From the NCBI RefSeq assembly GCF_032854445.1, contig NC_088298.1, positions 20,299,295 through 20,363,294 of the forward strand: a stretch of DNA of 64,000 nucleotides, in the 5' to 3' direction. The notes below the pieces were generated by a model. That model was not told the origin of the DNA, did not search any database, and saw only the letters and a program-made list of their open reading frames with translations. Of this stretch, positions 11,596 through 18,415 are shown piece by piece. The stretch is from Liolophura sinensis. Its lineage: Eukaryota; Mollusca; Polyplacophora; Chitonida; Chitonidae. Position numbers and translations under genes: made by a program. Within the stretch, counting starts at the first letter, position 1. Each line of letters starts with the position of its first letter.

Positions 11596-13144
11596 ACTAT
11601 GATTTTTTATGAGATTCCTGTAAATACACACATTGTTTGTTTTATTTGATTAATGTTTTATGCCGTGCTCAAGAATATTTCACTAAAGTGACCATCGCCA
11701 GTATTATGGTGGGAGGCTACCAGACGGAGCCTGGAGGAAACCCACGACCATTTGCTGACAGGCGTACAGCCAGAGAGGAAGCCAGCATGAGCTGGACTTG
11801 AACCCTCATCGACTGCATTGATGAGAGGCTCCTTTGGGGAGTGTAGCATGCTGGTACACTATCCACTGGGGCCACAGAGGCCAGCACATTTAGTTGTAAA
11901 AATATATATATCTACCACAGGTGCTAATGGCAGACCTTCCCAGTGGAGAAGCAACCAGCTGCAAATGGAATTTCTCATTCTAGACCGTAGACGGCAACCT
12001 GCGAATGGTCATGGGTTTTCCCTCTGCTCTACCTGGTTTCCTCCCACCATAATGCCGGCTGCTGTTGCATAGGTGAATATTCTTGGGCAATCAAATAAAT
12101 GAATTATAAATAAATCATAAATAAGCTTACTGGTGAGAATAAAACAACAAGATGTTCATGATCTTGAATGAAAAATACATGTATTTCAAGATGAACTTTA
12201 GATATAACCTTAGCAATCTACTCTGATCTTTCTGCAATCTACCAATGCAGATTGACTTGACAGTGGGGTTGTCTTTTAGTGTTTCAGGACTGAGCATGAA
12301 TTAGATATGTAATTTTCCAACCATAAATACTTTGCTCACTTCATATAGACAAGAAGGAAAAAAACTTTACCCCTGGAAAATAGTTGGAAAGGTAAACTTG
12401 AGGACTGATAAAACATACTGAAACAAAGAAAACAAAAACAATTCACTTGATGCACACAGTGTGGTATGACACATGATGATACTGTAGTTTCTTCAGGCAC
12501 CATTTTTTTAATTATTTATTTATTTATTTGATTGGTGTTTTACTCCAGAATATTTCTTTTATGTGACGGCGGACAGCATTATGGTGGGAGGAAACCGGGC
12601 AGAGCCCGGGGGGAAACCCACAACCATTTGCAGGTTGCTGGGAGACTGCACCATTTTTTTTTTCTGGCCACATCACTGCCTGCGTAACTAATGCTTTATA
12701 AATACACTAACATACTGCACTGATGCTATCTGTGAAGCAGCACCTGAGAAACCTTTCCATTTGCTGTATTTCAAGATTTCAATGTTAAAATTATATCATA
12801 TTTATTTATTTCTTTGATTGGTGTTTTACGCCATACTCAAGAACATTTCACGAATGCGATGGCAACCAGCATTCTGGTGAAAGGAAACCAAGCAAAGCAT
12901 GTTGGAAACCCATAACCAACTGCAAGTTGCTGGTAGACCTTCCTACGAATGGTTGGAGTGGAAATTGTATCATATGCGCAGTATGACATTCAACAGTATC
13001 CTGTAACATTGTACAATACTCTTTTTGTCTATGACATTTAACTGTTTAAATCTGCAGTCTCACCTTATTGATACAATTAGTAAGAATGAAGAGCAGACAG
13101 AAGACACCGATCATCCGTGGCCTCTCCAACCTCATCTTCAACAT
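1130..13144 (-). CDS. TMEM241: TMEM241-like transporter (12 coding exons, 3' end missing)
   Basis: Exons in transcript order: 13144-13064, 12417-12371, 11469-11386, 10302-10221, 9421-9344, 8430-8356, 7501-7453, 6863-6815, 4648-4613, 3713-3679, 1740-1671, 1229-1130. All have GT-AG borders and phases that join exactly, giving 262 codons with no stop. Motifs matching TMEM241 as I recall it: YVLSVLKFTFPTIFQG then WQTLVGALVLHLL (about residues 28-56), LWLPSMFFFVGTIYAGSRAL (76-95), PVPVFFAFQNLASVI (99-113), TDGYFWVCYHVLSLGAY. Human TMEM241 is near 296 residues, so about 35-40 C-terminal residues are absent; no fitting exon was seen in 1-1129. The family is a multi-pass drug/metabolite transporter; the human protein has been reported as a Golgi UDP-GlcNAc transporter. 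Assignment is strong; substrate here is inferred. Introns are unusually rich in SINEs and minisatellites. Confidence 0.92.
1671..1740 (-). CDS. TMEM241: TMEM241-like exon 11
   Basis: 70 nt between TTACAG and the ideal donor GTGAGT. It reads GEALEASKFPHLYFAKFYIC then CGL and AG, completed by T of exon 12 to Ser. Matches the human segment with FPFLYFYRFHGSCC. Confidence 0.88.
2036..2296 (-). mobile_element. SINE-A, full length
   Basis: Read on the minus strand the element has a tRNA-like head with a degenerate A box and a B box GAGTTCAAGTCC, a body with CCACCATAATGCTGGC, then AGTGAAATATTCTTG and a TAAATAAAT tail. This is the main SINE family of the window. It resembles metazoan tRNA SINEs with a conserved 3' domain; the family name was not checked. 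Confidence 0.88.
2538..3598. mobile_element. MITE-like DNA transposon, copy 1
   Basis: Bounded by inverted terminal repeats: left TTAAAGTGAACATAAAGTTA at 2538, right end (reverse complement) TTTAAAGTGAACGTAAAGTC. Its interior is repeated in reverse orientation at 13530-14396. TTAA at the tips suggests a TTAA target site. No transposase frame is visible, so it is probably non-autonomous. Confidence 0.72.
3679..3713 (-). CDS. TMEM241: TMEM241-like exon 10 (35-nt microexon)
   Basis: 35 nt after a polypyrimidine tract and TTCAG; donor GTGAGT. T completes Ser, then MILFAPASYFL and G. Corresponds to human VVLLAFASHPTG. Phase matches exons 9 and 11. Confidence 0.8.
3811..3978 (-). mobile_element. 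SINE-A, head-truncated
   Basis: Tail and body of SINE-A (GATTGGCGTTTTACACCATA, then CCAGCATTATGGTGGG) ending in the CCGGAGAGGAA segment. The tRNA-like head is missing. Confidence 0.88.
4080..4612. repeat. 33-bp minisatellite abutting a TMEM241 donor
   Basis: About 16 units of 33 bp built on AATTAATGTGAATACAGTTT and CAAACACCTACCA, with a 99-bp higher-order period. On the minus strand each unit carries GGTAGGTGTTTGAA, the same bases that open the intron after exon 9 at 4612. Since 33 is a multiple of three, it yields a spurious 139-residue frame of 11-residue repeats. Confidence 0.92.
4613..4648 (-). CDS. TMEM241: TMEM241-like exon 9 (36-nt microexon)
   Basis: 36 nt between TTTCAG and GTAGGT. 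G completes Arg, then PAGRLYCNYVY and AG, completed by T of exon 10 to Ser. LYCNYVYS fits human YLNYIFS. The donor lies at the border of a 33-bp minisatellite whose units resemble the first intron bases. Support is the phase match on both sides and the NYVYS motif. Confidence 0.75.
4702..5082. repeat. 66-bp minisatellite
   Basis: About 5.7 nearly identical 66-bp units (CTTCTGTTTGGCCAGAAATA ... GTTATTTTGTAG) in the TMEM241 exon 8-9 intron. Very low divergence between units suggests recent expansion. The open frame across it only reflects a period divisible by three. Confidence 0.95.
5180..6395 (-). repeat. SINE-A whose body was amplified into a 76-bp satellite
   Basis: Starts with a normal SINE-A tail (TTATTTGATTAGTGTTTTAC at about 5192). 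From about 5250 a 76-bp part of the body (ATAATTGTAGGAGAAAACCG ... GGTTGCTGGTAGACCTTCCC) is repeated about 15 times. The head end of the SINE is lost. Confidence 0.93.
6480..6742. repeat. 52-bp minisatellite
   Basis: Five units of 52 bp with GAACCCTCAGTCACGTCTGC and ACACTGAAAATACCTGGGCG. Lies about 70 bp downstream of TMEM241 exon 8 in transcript sense. On the minus strand each unit contains CAGGTATTTTCAG, which resembles splice sites. Confidence 0.93.
6815..6863 (-). CDS. TMEM241: TMEM241-like exon 8
   Basis: 49-nt exon between TTACAG and GTAAGA. With the preceding G it reads GAYSTYQKLIKGRLKL and ends with AG. Matches the human segment GAYKILQKSQK. The following intron (4649-6814) is almost wholly tandem repeats. 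Confidence 0.86.
7161..7412 (-). mobile_element. SINE-A, nearly full length
   Basis: Body, B-box region (GACTTGAACTCACAGCGACC on plus) and head end (CTAACCAACTGAGCCAAGGA) are present. Sits in TMEM241 intron 7. Confidence 0.88.
7453..7501 (-). CDS. TMEM241: TMEM241-like exon 7
   Basis: 49-nt exon after a T-rich TTTTCAG acceptor, donor GTAGGT. It codes NNTDGYFWVCYHVLSL plus one G. The DGYFW motif matches human PDGYFW. Flanked on both sides by SINE copies. Confidence 0.9.
7598..7862 (-). mobile_element. SINE-A, full length
   Basis: From a TTTATTTTTTATTT tail through TTTGGTGTTTTATGCCATAC to the head CTAACCTACTGAGCCAC. Lies in TMEM241 intron 6. Confidence 0.9.
7987..8236 (-). mobile_element. SINE-A, nearly full length
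   Basis: Begins TGATTTGACTGATGTTTTAC and ends near GCGCCACAGACGCCCCC. The A-box region is shortened. Confidence 0.86.
8356..8430 (-). CDS. TMEM241: TMEM241-like exon 6
   Basis: 75 nt, 25 codons, between GTCCAG and GTACTT: VNVWSYIFNMALVVSSIGVA then KTDPQ. Hydrophobic, fits the helix that in human ends NDSQ. Phase 0 at both ends. Confidence 0.88.
8836..9063 (-). mobile_element. SINE-A with internal deletion
   Basis: Tail TTTATTTATTTATTTGGTTG, then a body missing the CATTATGGTGGG segment, then a complete head CTAACCAACTGAGCCACGGA. Confidence 0.88.
9344..9421 (-). CDS. TMEM241: TMEM241-like exon 5
   Basis: 78 nt, exactly 26 codons, between TTTCAG and GTAAGG: PVPVFFAFQNLASVISLTVD then VILKSK. 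Aligns with the human pattern PVFLTLHNVAEVI. Phase 0 at both ends. Confidence 0.92.
10221..10302 (-). CDS. TMEM241: TMEM241-like exon 4
   Basis: 82 nt between TTTCAG and GTAAGC coding EDVALWLPSMFFFVG followed by TIYAGSRALASL. The YAGSRAL motif is the clearest TMEM241 signature in the window and lies in a membrane helix. Ends in phase 0. Confidence 0.95.
10346..10708 (+). mobile_element. SINE-B, full length
   Basis: Second tRNA-derived family. The head has A box TGGCCTAATGGTTTAAGAG and B box GGGATCAAGCCC, followed by a body with GTGTCTTCGGCATGATGCTT and a tail ACATTAAAACCCAAGCATTC plus an ATTC repeat. Confidence 0.88.
11386..11469 (-). CDS. TMEM241: TMEM241-like exon 3
   Basis: 84 nt between TTTCAG and GTAAGC, coding WQTLVGALVLHLLMLSGKLD and then FSLKTLN. 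It continues the family motif FQGWQTL. Ends with AG, completed by A of exon 4 to give Arg. A (TA)n microsatellite lies about 50 bp upstream of the acceptor in transcript sense. Confidence 0.93.
11520..11593. repeat. (TA)n microsatellite
   Basis: About 35 TA dinucleotides with a single C interruption, next to TMEM241 exon 3. Produces meaningless YIYI open frames. Confidence 0.97.
11638..11884 (-). mobile_element. SINE-A, nearly full length
   Basis: Tail TTTATTTGATTAATGTTTTA, body with TATTATGGTGGGAGG, and a diverged head near CTATCCACTGGGGCCACAGA. Confidence 0.82.
11990..12116 (+). mobile_element. SINE-A 3' half
   Basis: Plus-strand 3' part: CAACCTGCGAATGGTCATGG, CCCACCATAATGCCGGCTGC and a TAAATAAAT-like tail. 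Inverted relative to the SINE-A just upstream. Confidence 0.8.
12371..12417 (-). CDS. TMEM241: TMEM241-like exon 2
   Basis: A 47-nt exon between TTTCAG and GTAAAG. It encodes YVLSVLKFTFPTIFQ plus two bases (GG) of a glycine codon completed by the A that opens exon 3. It matches the family motif after the first helix (human pattern YVLSVLKFTYPTLFQG). Confidence 0.93.
12508..12650 (-). mobile_element. SINE-A, head-truncated
   Basis: Tail TTATTTATTTATTTATTTGA and body through GCAGGTTGCTGGGAGAC. Confidence 0.88.
12797..12965 (-). mobile_element. SINE-A, head-truncated
   Basis: TTGATTGGTGTTTTACGCCA followed by the body and GGTAGACCTTCCTACGAATG, ending before the tRNA-like head. It lies between TMEM241 exons 1 and 2. 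Confidence 0.86.
13064..13144 (-). CDS. TMEM241: TMEM241-like exon 1 (start codon)
   Basis: Encodes 27 residues beginning MLKMRLERPRMIGVF and ending LTNCINK, then the donor GTGAGA. The ATG at 13144 is the first in frame after an upstream TGA about 60 nt before it; two further in-frame ATGs (residues 4 and 11) could also initiate. The hydrophobic stretch after residue 11 begins the first membrane helix. Ends in phase 0, joining TAT (Tyr) of exon 2. Confidence 0.85.
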
Positions 13145-13376
13145 CCCCAGCCACAGAACTGTTGTTCCATTAGTGTTTTCATCACATCTCAAACATTCAT
13201 CTCATAGTGATTTGAAACATCTAAAGAGCAAACGCTGCCAAATGAAATCAATTAAAAGAACTATGACCTCTGTACAGATCAGTTTTGTGTGAAACAAAAC
13301 AAGAAAAACTCTGAACATTGTTCAGTTAACATTGTGGGGGCTATACTTTTACGTGAATGAGTGCTTGGGGTTATAT

Positions 13377-13530
13377 GTTGTACTGAACAATTTTTCGGTC
13401 ATATGACGACGAAGGAGTCCATAGAGTGCATGTAATGTGCCTCCTTGTCGCAGGACAGATTTCCACCACTCTTTTCATCTAGTGAAGCTTCACTGCGACG
13501 CTTTACCGAAGGCAAGTAAGCTTCCCCCAC
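13377..13530 (-). mobile_element. SINE-C fragment
   Basis: Reverse copy of the third SINE type: GAACAATTTTTCGGTCATAT, CCTCCTTGTCGCAGGACAG, ACCGAAGGCAAGTAAGCTTC. It abuts the MITE-like element and lies in the presumed 5' flank of TMEM241. Confidence 0.72.
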
Positions 13531-14396
13531 AGTAAGTCTGCCACTATATATACATAGGAAAAAGGATATCAGACACAGTTATCATATAAAAAAAACTCTA
13601 AAAAATTCTATAAGGTTTTGAAAGCCAAGAAGATGAAGTTCAGCACTGGGGATATGACACTGACAGACAATTCACTCCGAGTAGCCATGTTGTAGAAGCC
13701 CTTATGAAATTGGCCAATCCCTAGCACTGAAAGCTTTACATGATAATTAACTGCCATGTCAAAAAACCTATTAGTTGTCAGTGTGGTTTCTTATAGTGGA
13801 TATACAGATATCTATGCAAATAAGTTGGACTTGCTTGAAGACAAATATTGTTACGTTGCATTGCTTTTCCTCATTATGAAATTATCTTCACAAAATCTGA
13901 ACGAAAGAGTCAGAAATCAGAAGGTCCTGCTATGTTCAGTAAATTCCCTGATGTCGGTACAGCCAACCAGGCCACATGCTTGTACCCAAGCAGGTCGAAG
14001 ATCGGGACGAGTAGGACTGCTAAACACAACACTTGTGTCCATGAAGATTGCCGTGATCGAGCCCCGAACTAAAAGAAACATCAGCCCTTTGAACACAGAA
14101 AAGAACATACCCTATGGATGGTATCAGGCATTTTTGTTTGTATATTCTTATTGTCACATTGCTTAATACAGATGGTATGGGGGAGCTCCTAGGTTCTGTG
14201 ACATCACCGTAGATAGCTAAAACATGGCAAAATGGCTTTACCTAATGAGTGGCTAGGTAATGACGATCTTTTTTGCTATTTATTTTGTTGATCAGCAGTG
14301 TAGAGTTTTTAAAATACATGTATTTTTAGAACATTTCTGGACTGCTACTTCATCAATTAATTCAGATTTAGTGGCTGACTTCATGTTCACTTTAAA
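13530..14396. mobile_element. MITE-like DNA transposon, copy 2 (inverted)
   Basis: Reverse complement of 2538-3598. Shared blocks include AAGCCAAGAAGATGAAGTTC at about 13623 and GGCTGACTTCATGTTCACTT near 14373. The 5' tip is eroded (only AAGTCTGCCAC of the terminal repeat remains). The 136-residue frame inside has no counterpart in copy 1, so it is not a gene. Confidence 0.75.
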
Positions 14397-14672
14397 AGAG
14401 GAAGTGGTAGCTTCCTCGCTTGGCATTTAGCATTAAGAGGAAGTGCAATGACTGGTTGACCTGTATCAGTATAATGACTCGGTTGGGGCAGCTTACCTGC
14501 CTTCGGTAAGTGATTTCAGTGAAGCAGCACCAGATAAAAGAGCGATGGAAATCCATCCTGCTACAAGGAGGCACAGTACACGTACATGCACCCTAAGGAT
14601 TCCTTAGTCGTCATATGACTGAAAAATTGTTAAGCACGCCGTTAAATCCCAAGCACTCACTCACTCAGAAAC
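14396..14672 (+). mobile_element. SINE-C copy
   Basis: Begins near GAGGAAGTGGTAGCTTCCTC, has AAGCAGCACCAGATAAAAGA and CATCCTGCTACAAGGAGGCA, and ends with GACTGAAAAATTGTTAAGCA and the CCAAGCACTCACTCACTC tail. It shares its 3' end with SINE-B. Confidence 0.82.
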
Positions 14673-15890
14673 AGTATATATTTAACACCTTCCAGTTATA
14701 AATTATCAGCTCTGTGGACAGGTAAGCCATAAACTAAAGCAAAAAGAACATGCCTATTTGAATGCAGAGTAGTAGGCCTACTATTATAATACCACCGGCA
14801 TTTTCAGACAGTTAGCAGCCAGACTTAATTCACATGAGCTCTACATGTATGCCATGCAATATACTAAATGAAAGTGCTATTAATATTATAATTTCGATAA
14901 CAGAAACAACTTCTCAACTTTCAGTTTAAATTCATTAATTGTGGACATCATATACTATGGATATACCAACATCGAAACGTCTTCAGAAATTCTCATCCAT
15001 AAGAAATGTCGGGATTTTATCGCCCAAACCGCTTTCTTTGCACATGTATATCACTAAAAAGAAACTCAACATAAACCGTGTGTTGTTGTTGTTTCACAAC
15101 CCACGAATGCCCCCTATTTGCTTAAATTGGATATATACTTATAGCAATATTTTATGTTTCCTCTTTGAAGCGTTTCTCACAGAAGAGATTTGCATGTGGT
15201 TTACCGATGGGGAGACTCCAAGCCAGTTCACGCAACTGGATTAGCCCAGGTCACACTTTATCAGAAACAGTTCTGAAAACTGTTCAACGTTGACAGTTGT
15301 TCTAATTTCTATCACTGGGAGGAGTTTGTTAGCTGTCTATTTACTTAACCAGTAATTTGTTTCACTGTACCGGTATTTTTTGTGCAATAAATATGAATTA
15401 AAATCTGTATAGCTCATAAACTATCAAATATTACTTGAAAGGCTTTTGAAACAACATGCCTGGGATTGCCATCATATAGGCCTACATTACTAGTTATGTA
15501 AATGTATAGGCCTATTAGACTACGGTTTTATAAATTACTGACCGTTACAAGTCTGTATACAGTAGACGTAAAGTTACTGGCACGCTGAAGACTAAAGTAG
15601 TCGCTGTAGGGTGGAGAAAAAAGCTACGTAGTCAACAAAAATTCTACCCATGACAATTTTATTTTATTTTATTTATTTTTATTCATTCATTCATTCACTT
15701 TTTTTTTTTGTTAACTCAAAATGTCCACGAAACAGTGAGCAATTAGAAGTGTAGCTACCGTATATTCATTAAAACAGATTACCACCGGTATTAATTTAAA
15801 TTTGTCTATAGTACGATACTAATAAGTTCTTGCGAATTAGGAAAGTATTATCATATATTGTTCATTCATTATTAAAAAGGCATTCCCAAT
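14673..15890. other. Intergenic, divergent TMEM241/SLC35F5 flank
   Basis: AT-rich with no supported exon on either strand. Contains short ATTCATTC and poly-T tracts near 15660-15715. The 101-residue frame at 14939-15244 has no recognisable features. Confidence 0.5.
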
Positions 15891-15896
15891 CAAATA

Positions 15897-16055
15897 ACCG
15901 TACGTGGGAAGGTCTCCAGCAACCTGCGGATGGTCGTGGGTTTCACCCGGGCTCTGCTCGGTTTCCTCCCACCATAATGCTGGCCGCCGTCGTATAAGTG
16001 AAATATTCTTGAGTACGGAGTAAAACACCAATCAATCAATCACCAATCAAATAAA
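15897..16055 (+). mobile_element. SINE-A 3' half, well conserved
   Basis: CCGTACGTGGGAAGGTCTCC through CCACCATAATGCTGGCCGCC and GTACGGAGTAAAACACCAAT to a doubled tail. One of the least diverged copies. Confidence 0.9.
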
Positions 16056-16599
16056 ATCAATAACAATTGATATTTCGTTAAAATGGATTAAGAATTCGCT
16101 TCAGGGAATAAGCTAAGCACATTTTATGTATTTACCATGATGCCATTAACAGACTTCAGCATAAAATGAATATTTGCAGCCAAAAGTTTATTGGAGGCTT
16201 TATCTCTGGATTTGAGAAAAAAAAAATGTAATTACTGCTAGTAATTTAAACGTGATGAAAAAAAGGATTGTCACAAAAAATTCATTATTTCCACGACTGT
16301 GATTTTACTTATTTATTTATTTATTTATTATCTATTAAAAATTTATTTATTTTTATTTGAGTTACAATTATATCCTACTATTAAGGAGACATTGAGGACC
16401 TCTCGAATTCTGACATCATATTAGGCCCATACTAAATTAAAAAATAAAAGTCCACCCCCATCGTATTCGTATATTATTTTTTTAATTTCAAATGACCGTT
16501 TTACTGGTCCATAGAGTAAAAACCGAATGGGATCGTGAACTACTTTACATTGAATTAAACTGTAACAGTGTCGGTTTTTTGGATGAAGAGAAAGGGAAG

Positions 16600-16700
16600 C
16601 ATTTTAACAGCACCCCGATAGAGGGCGGGACGTGTGTGGGAGGTAACTCGTGACGACAGGGACGGTCGGTGCTTCACCAGCGAGAAGTTATTGGAAAATA
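16600..16700 (+). promoter_or_regulatory. Candidate SLC35F5 promoter or 5' UTR segment
   Basis: Locally GC-richer stretch (AGGGCGGGACGTGTGTGGGA) about 1.6 kb upstream of the first coding exon, preserved in both haplotype copies (about 24043-24140). A possible donor GAGGTAACT follows. Inference only; no TSS motif decides it. Confidence 0.25.
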
Positions 16701-17471
16701 TTGGTGAATACTTATCTCGTTTTACTTTGTGTAACCCATGTATCACTTATAAATTTGCTTTTTCAAACTGATTTCAGTAAATTCCACCGATCATGCTTGT
16801 CGTGGTGTTTACAGTTTATTACGGCAGACGACAGATTATTGTCGACAACAACAACGACATCAACATTGAAGATAACTGTCAAAGCACGCATGCGGCTGCC
16901 TATCACGTATGAGTCATGGGCAAATGGAAATGTATAATTGCAGCAACTAATTGCAACAATACAACACAGGAGCACTGTCAATTCATTTAAATAGCCCTGT
17001 TACGTTTCTATGGCTATGCAGTAATTATGCAAGGTTGAAAATGTAGGCCTAATGATCCGTGTTGGCATTTCAAGAGCCCGACGAGTGCATGCAGATATTG
17101 ATGAGACAGGGTGGGGGTTCTCGCAAACTAATGCAGCTGAAAGGCTTTTAGATTTTATTTTACTTGTTAGACTGAATATACATCTCGCCAAGCTGGGGTA
17201 TGTGGGTAGTAGCTACCGTAAAATCACATCTTTTAGTTGAATTAGTTTGCGAGAGCTGTCTTGTTTAAACCTGTGTGAACTCAAATCACACACACAAAAA
17301 AAAAAGACTCCTGAAATGCTGACTCAGCTTATTGTAACAGGTTTTTAATGAGCAAACTCCACTATGGTTTTTGCTCCATTGTAACAAGTTTCAGTTCTGA
17401 CAGAATAATTTGAGGTTTTTGTTTGTCAGGGAACATATTACAGATGGTGCTTTGCTTTAATATTTTTTTTT

Positions 17472-17605
17472 TTTTATTTATTTACTTGATTGGTGTTTTA
17501 TGACGTACTCAAGATTATGTCACTTATACGACGACAGCTGGCATTGGGGTGGGGGAAAACTGGGCAGATCCCGGGGGAAACCCACGACCATCAGCAGATT
17601 TGCAT
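17472..17605 (-). mobile_element. SINE-A, head-truncated (copy 1)
   Basis: TTACTTGATTGGTGTTTTAT and GGGGGAAACCCACGACCATC, then unrelated sequence. Its haplotype counterpart is at 24911-25045. Confidence 0.86.
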
Positions 17606-18269
17606 TAATATCAGATGCCGTTCCAACTGCAGTGACTACTGGGTTGAGAAATATTTGGATAGGCCATAATCATGGCTGCTCAACCTCTAGTCAGAGACCC
17701 TGTTGTTCACTTGATGTGGTGAGGTACAGATTGCGGAGCAAATAAGATCTCCACTTACCTCTAGCTGGCCAAATCTTTGTCGTAATGTCTCCACGTCCAG
17801 TAATAATAAAAATCCTACTCACAGTTTTGTAGAAGTGTGTAATTATATCACGATTTGATTATTCATTCATTTATAAGGATGTGGACGTCGCCCTTAAATT
17901 TCGTTTCACAAATATACATAAGCCAGATTTAAAATAGAAAGTTATTAGAAGCATTAAAGTCGTACTATGACATTTTTAAAAAAAAATGTTTGTGAGATTT
18001 TTAAATTTTCAGCAGGAAAAAAATGTTTTTATCCCATTGCCCTTCTCAATCCAGTTCTGAACTAGACAAATGTTATTGTAATACTTAGTAAAATCAGTAT
18101 CTATTCCATAAACATGATAAAGTGTTTGTATACATGTAGGAATATTATAACACCCTTCAATCTCCTGCAATTTTAAGGATCATATCTCTTGCCTTATGAC
18201 TTGCTAATCTAACATATGCTGATTAAATTAACATATGTATTTTTGCTGTGTTTTACTGTTACTTCTTAG

Positions 18270-18415
18270 GTTGGCCAGATTTTGCTGTCTTGTGTTGGCG
18301 ATGTGATGCAATGCTAGGCCTAACCGGCCTTTCCAAAGTCCAACGGTTCATTCTTGGCATCGTTGTTCTGCTTTTTGTGGACTTGTTGAGAGTGGTGTCT
18401 TCAGAACTGACTCAG
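18270..18415 (+). CDS. SLC35F5: SLC35F5-like exon 1 (copy 1, start codon)
   Basis: Acceptor TTCTTAG, donor GTAAAG, so at least one upstream non-coding exon is expected. ATG at 18311 gives [20 protein letters not shown], then [15 protein letters not shown], the first membrane helix and the conserved SSELT motif. Two upstream ATGs in the exon are out of frame and quickly stopped (small uORFs). Identical protein is encoded at 25729-25874. Confidence 0.9.

Noticed and set aside
11382-11631. Minus-strand frames rich in Ile-Tyr
   Set aside because: Translation of the TA microsatellite; only 11386-11469 is coding.
13756-14166. 136-residue plus-strand frame
   Set aside because: Lies inside the MITE-like element, and the inverted copy at 2538-3598 does not preserve the frame.
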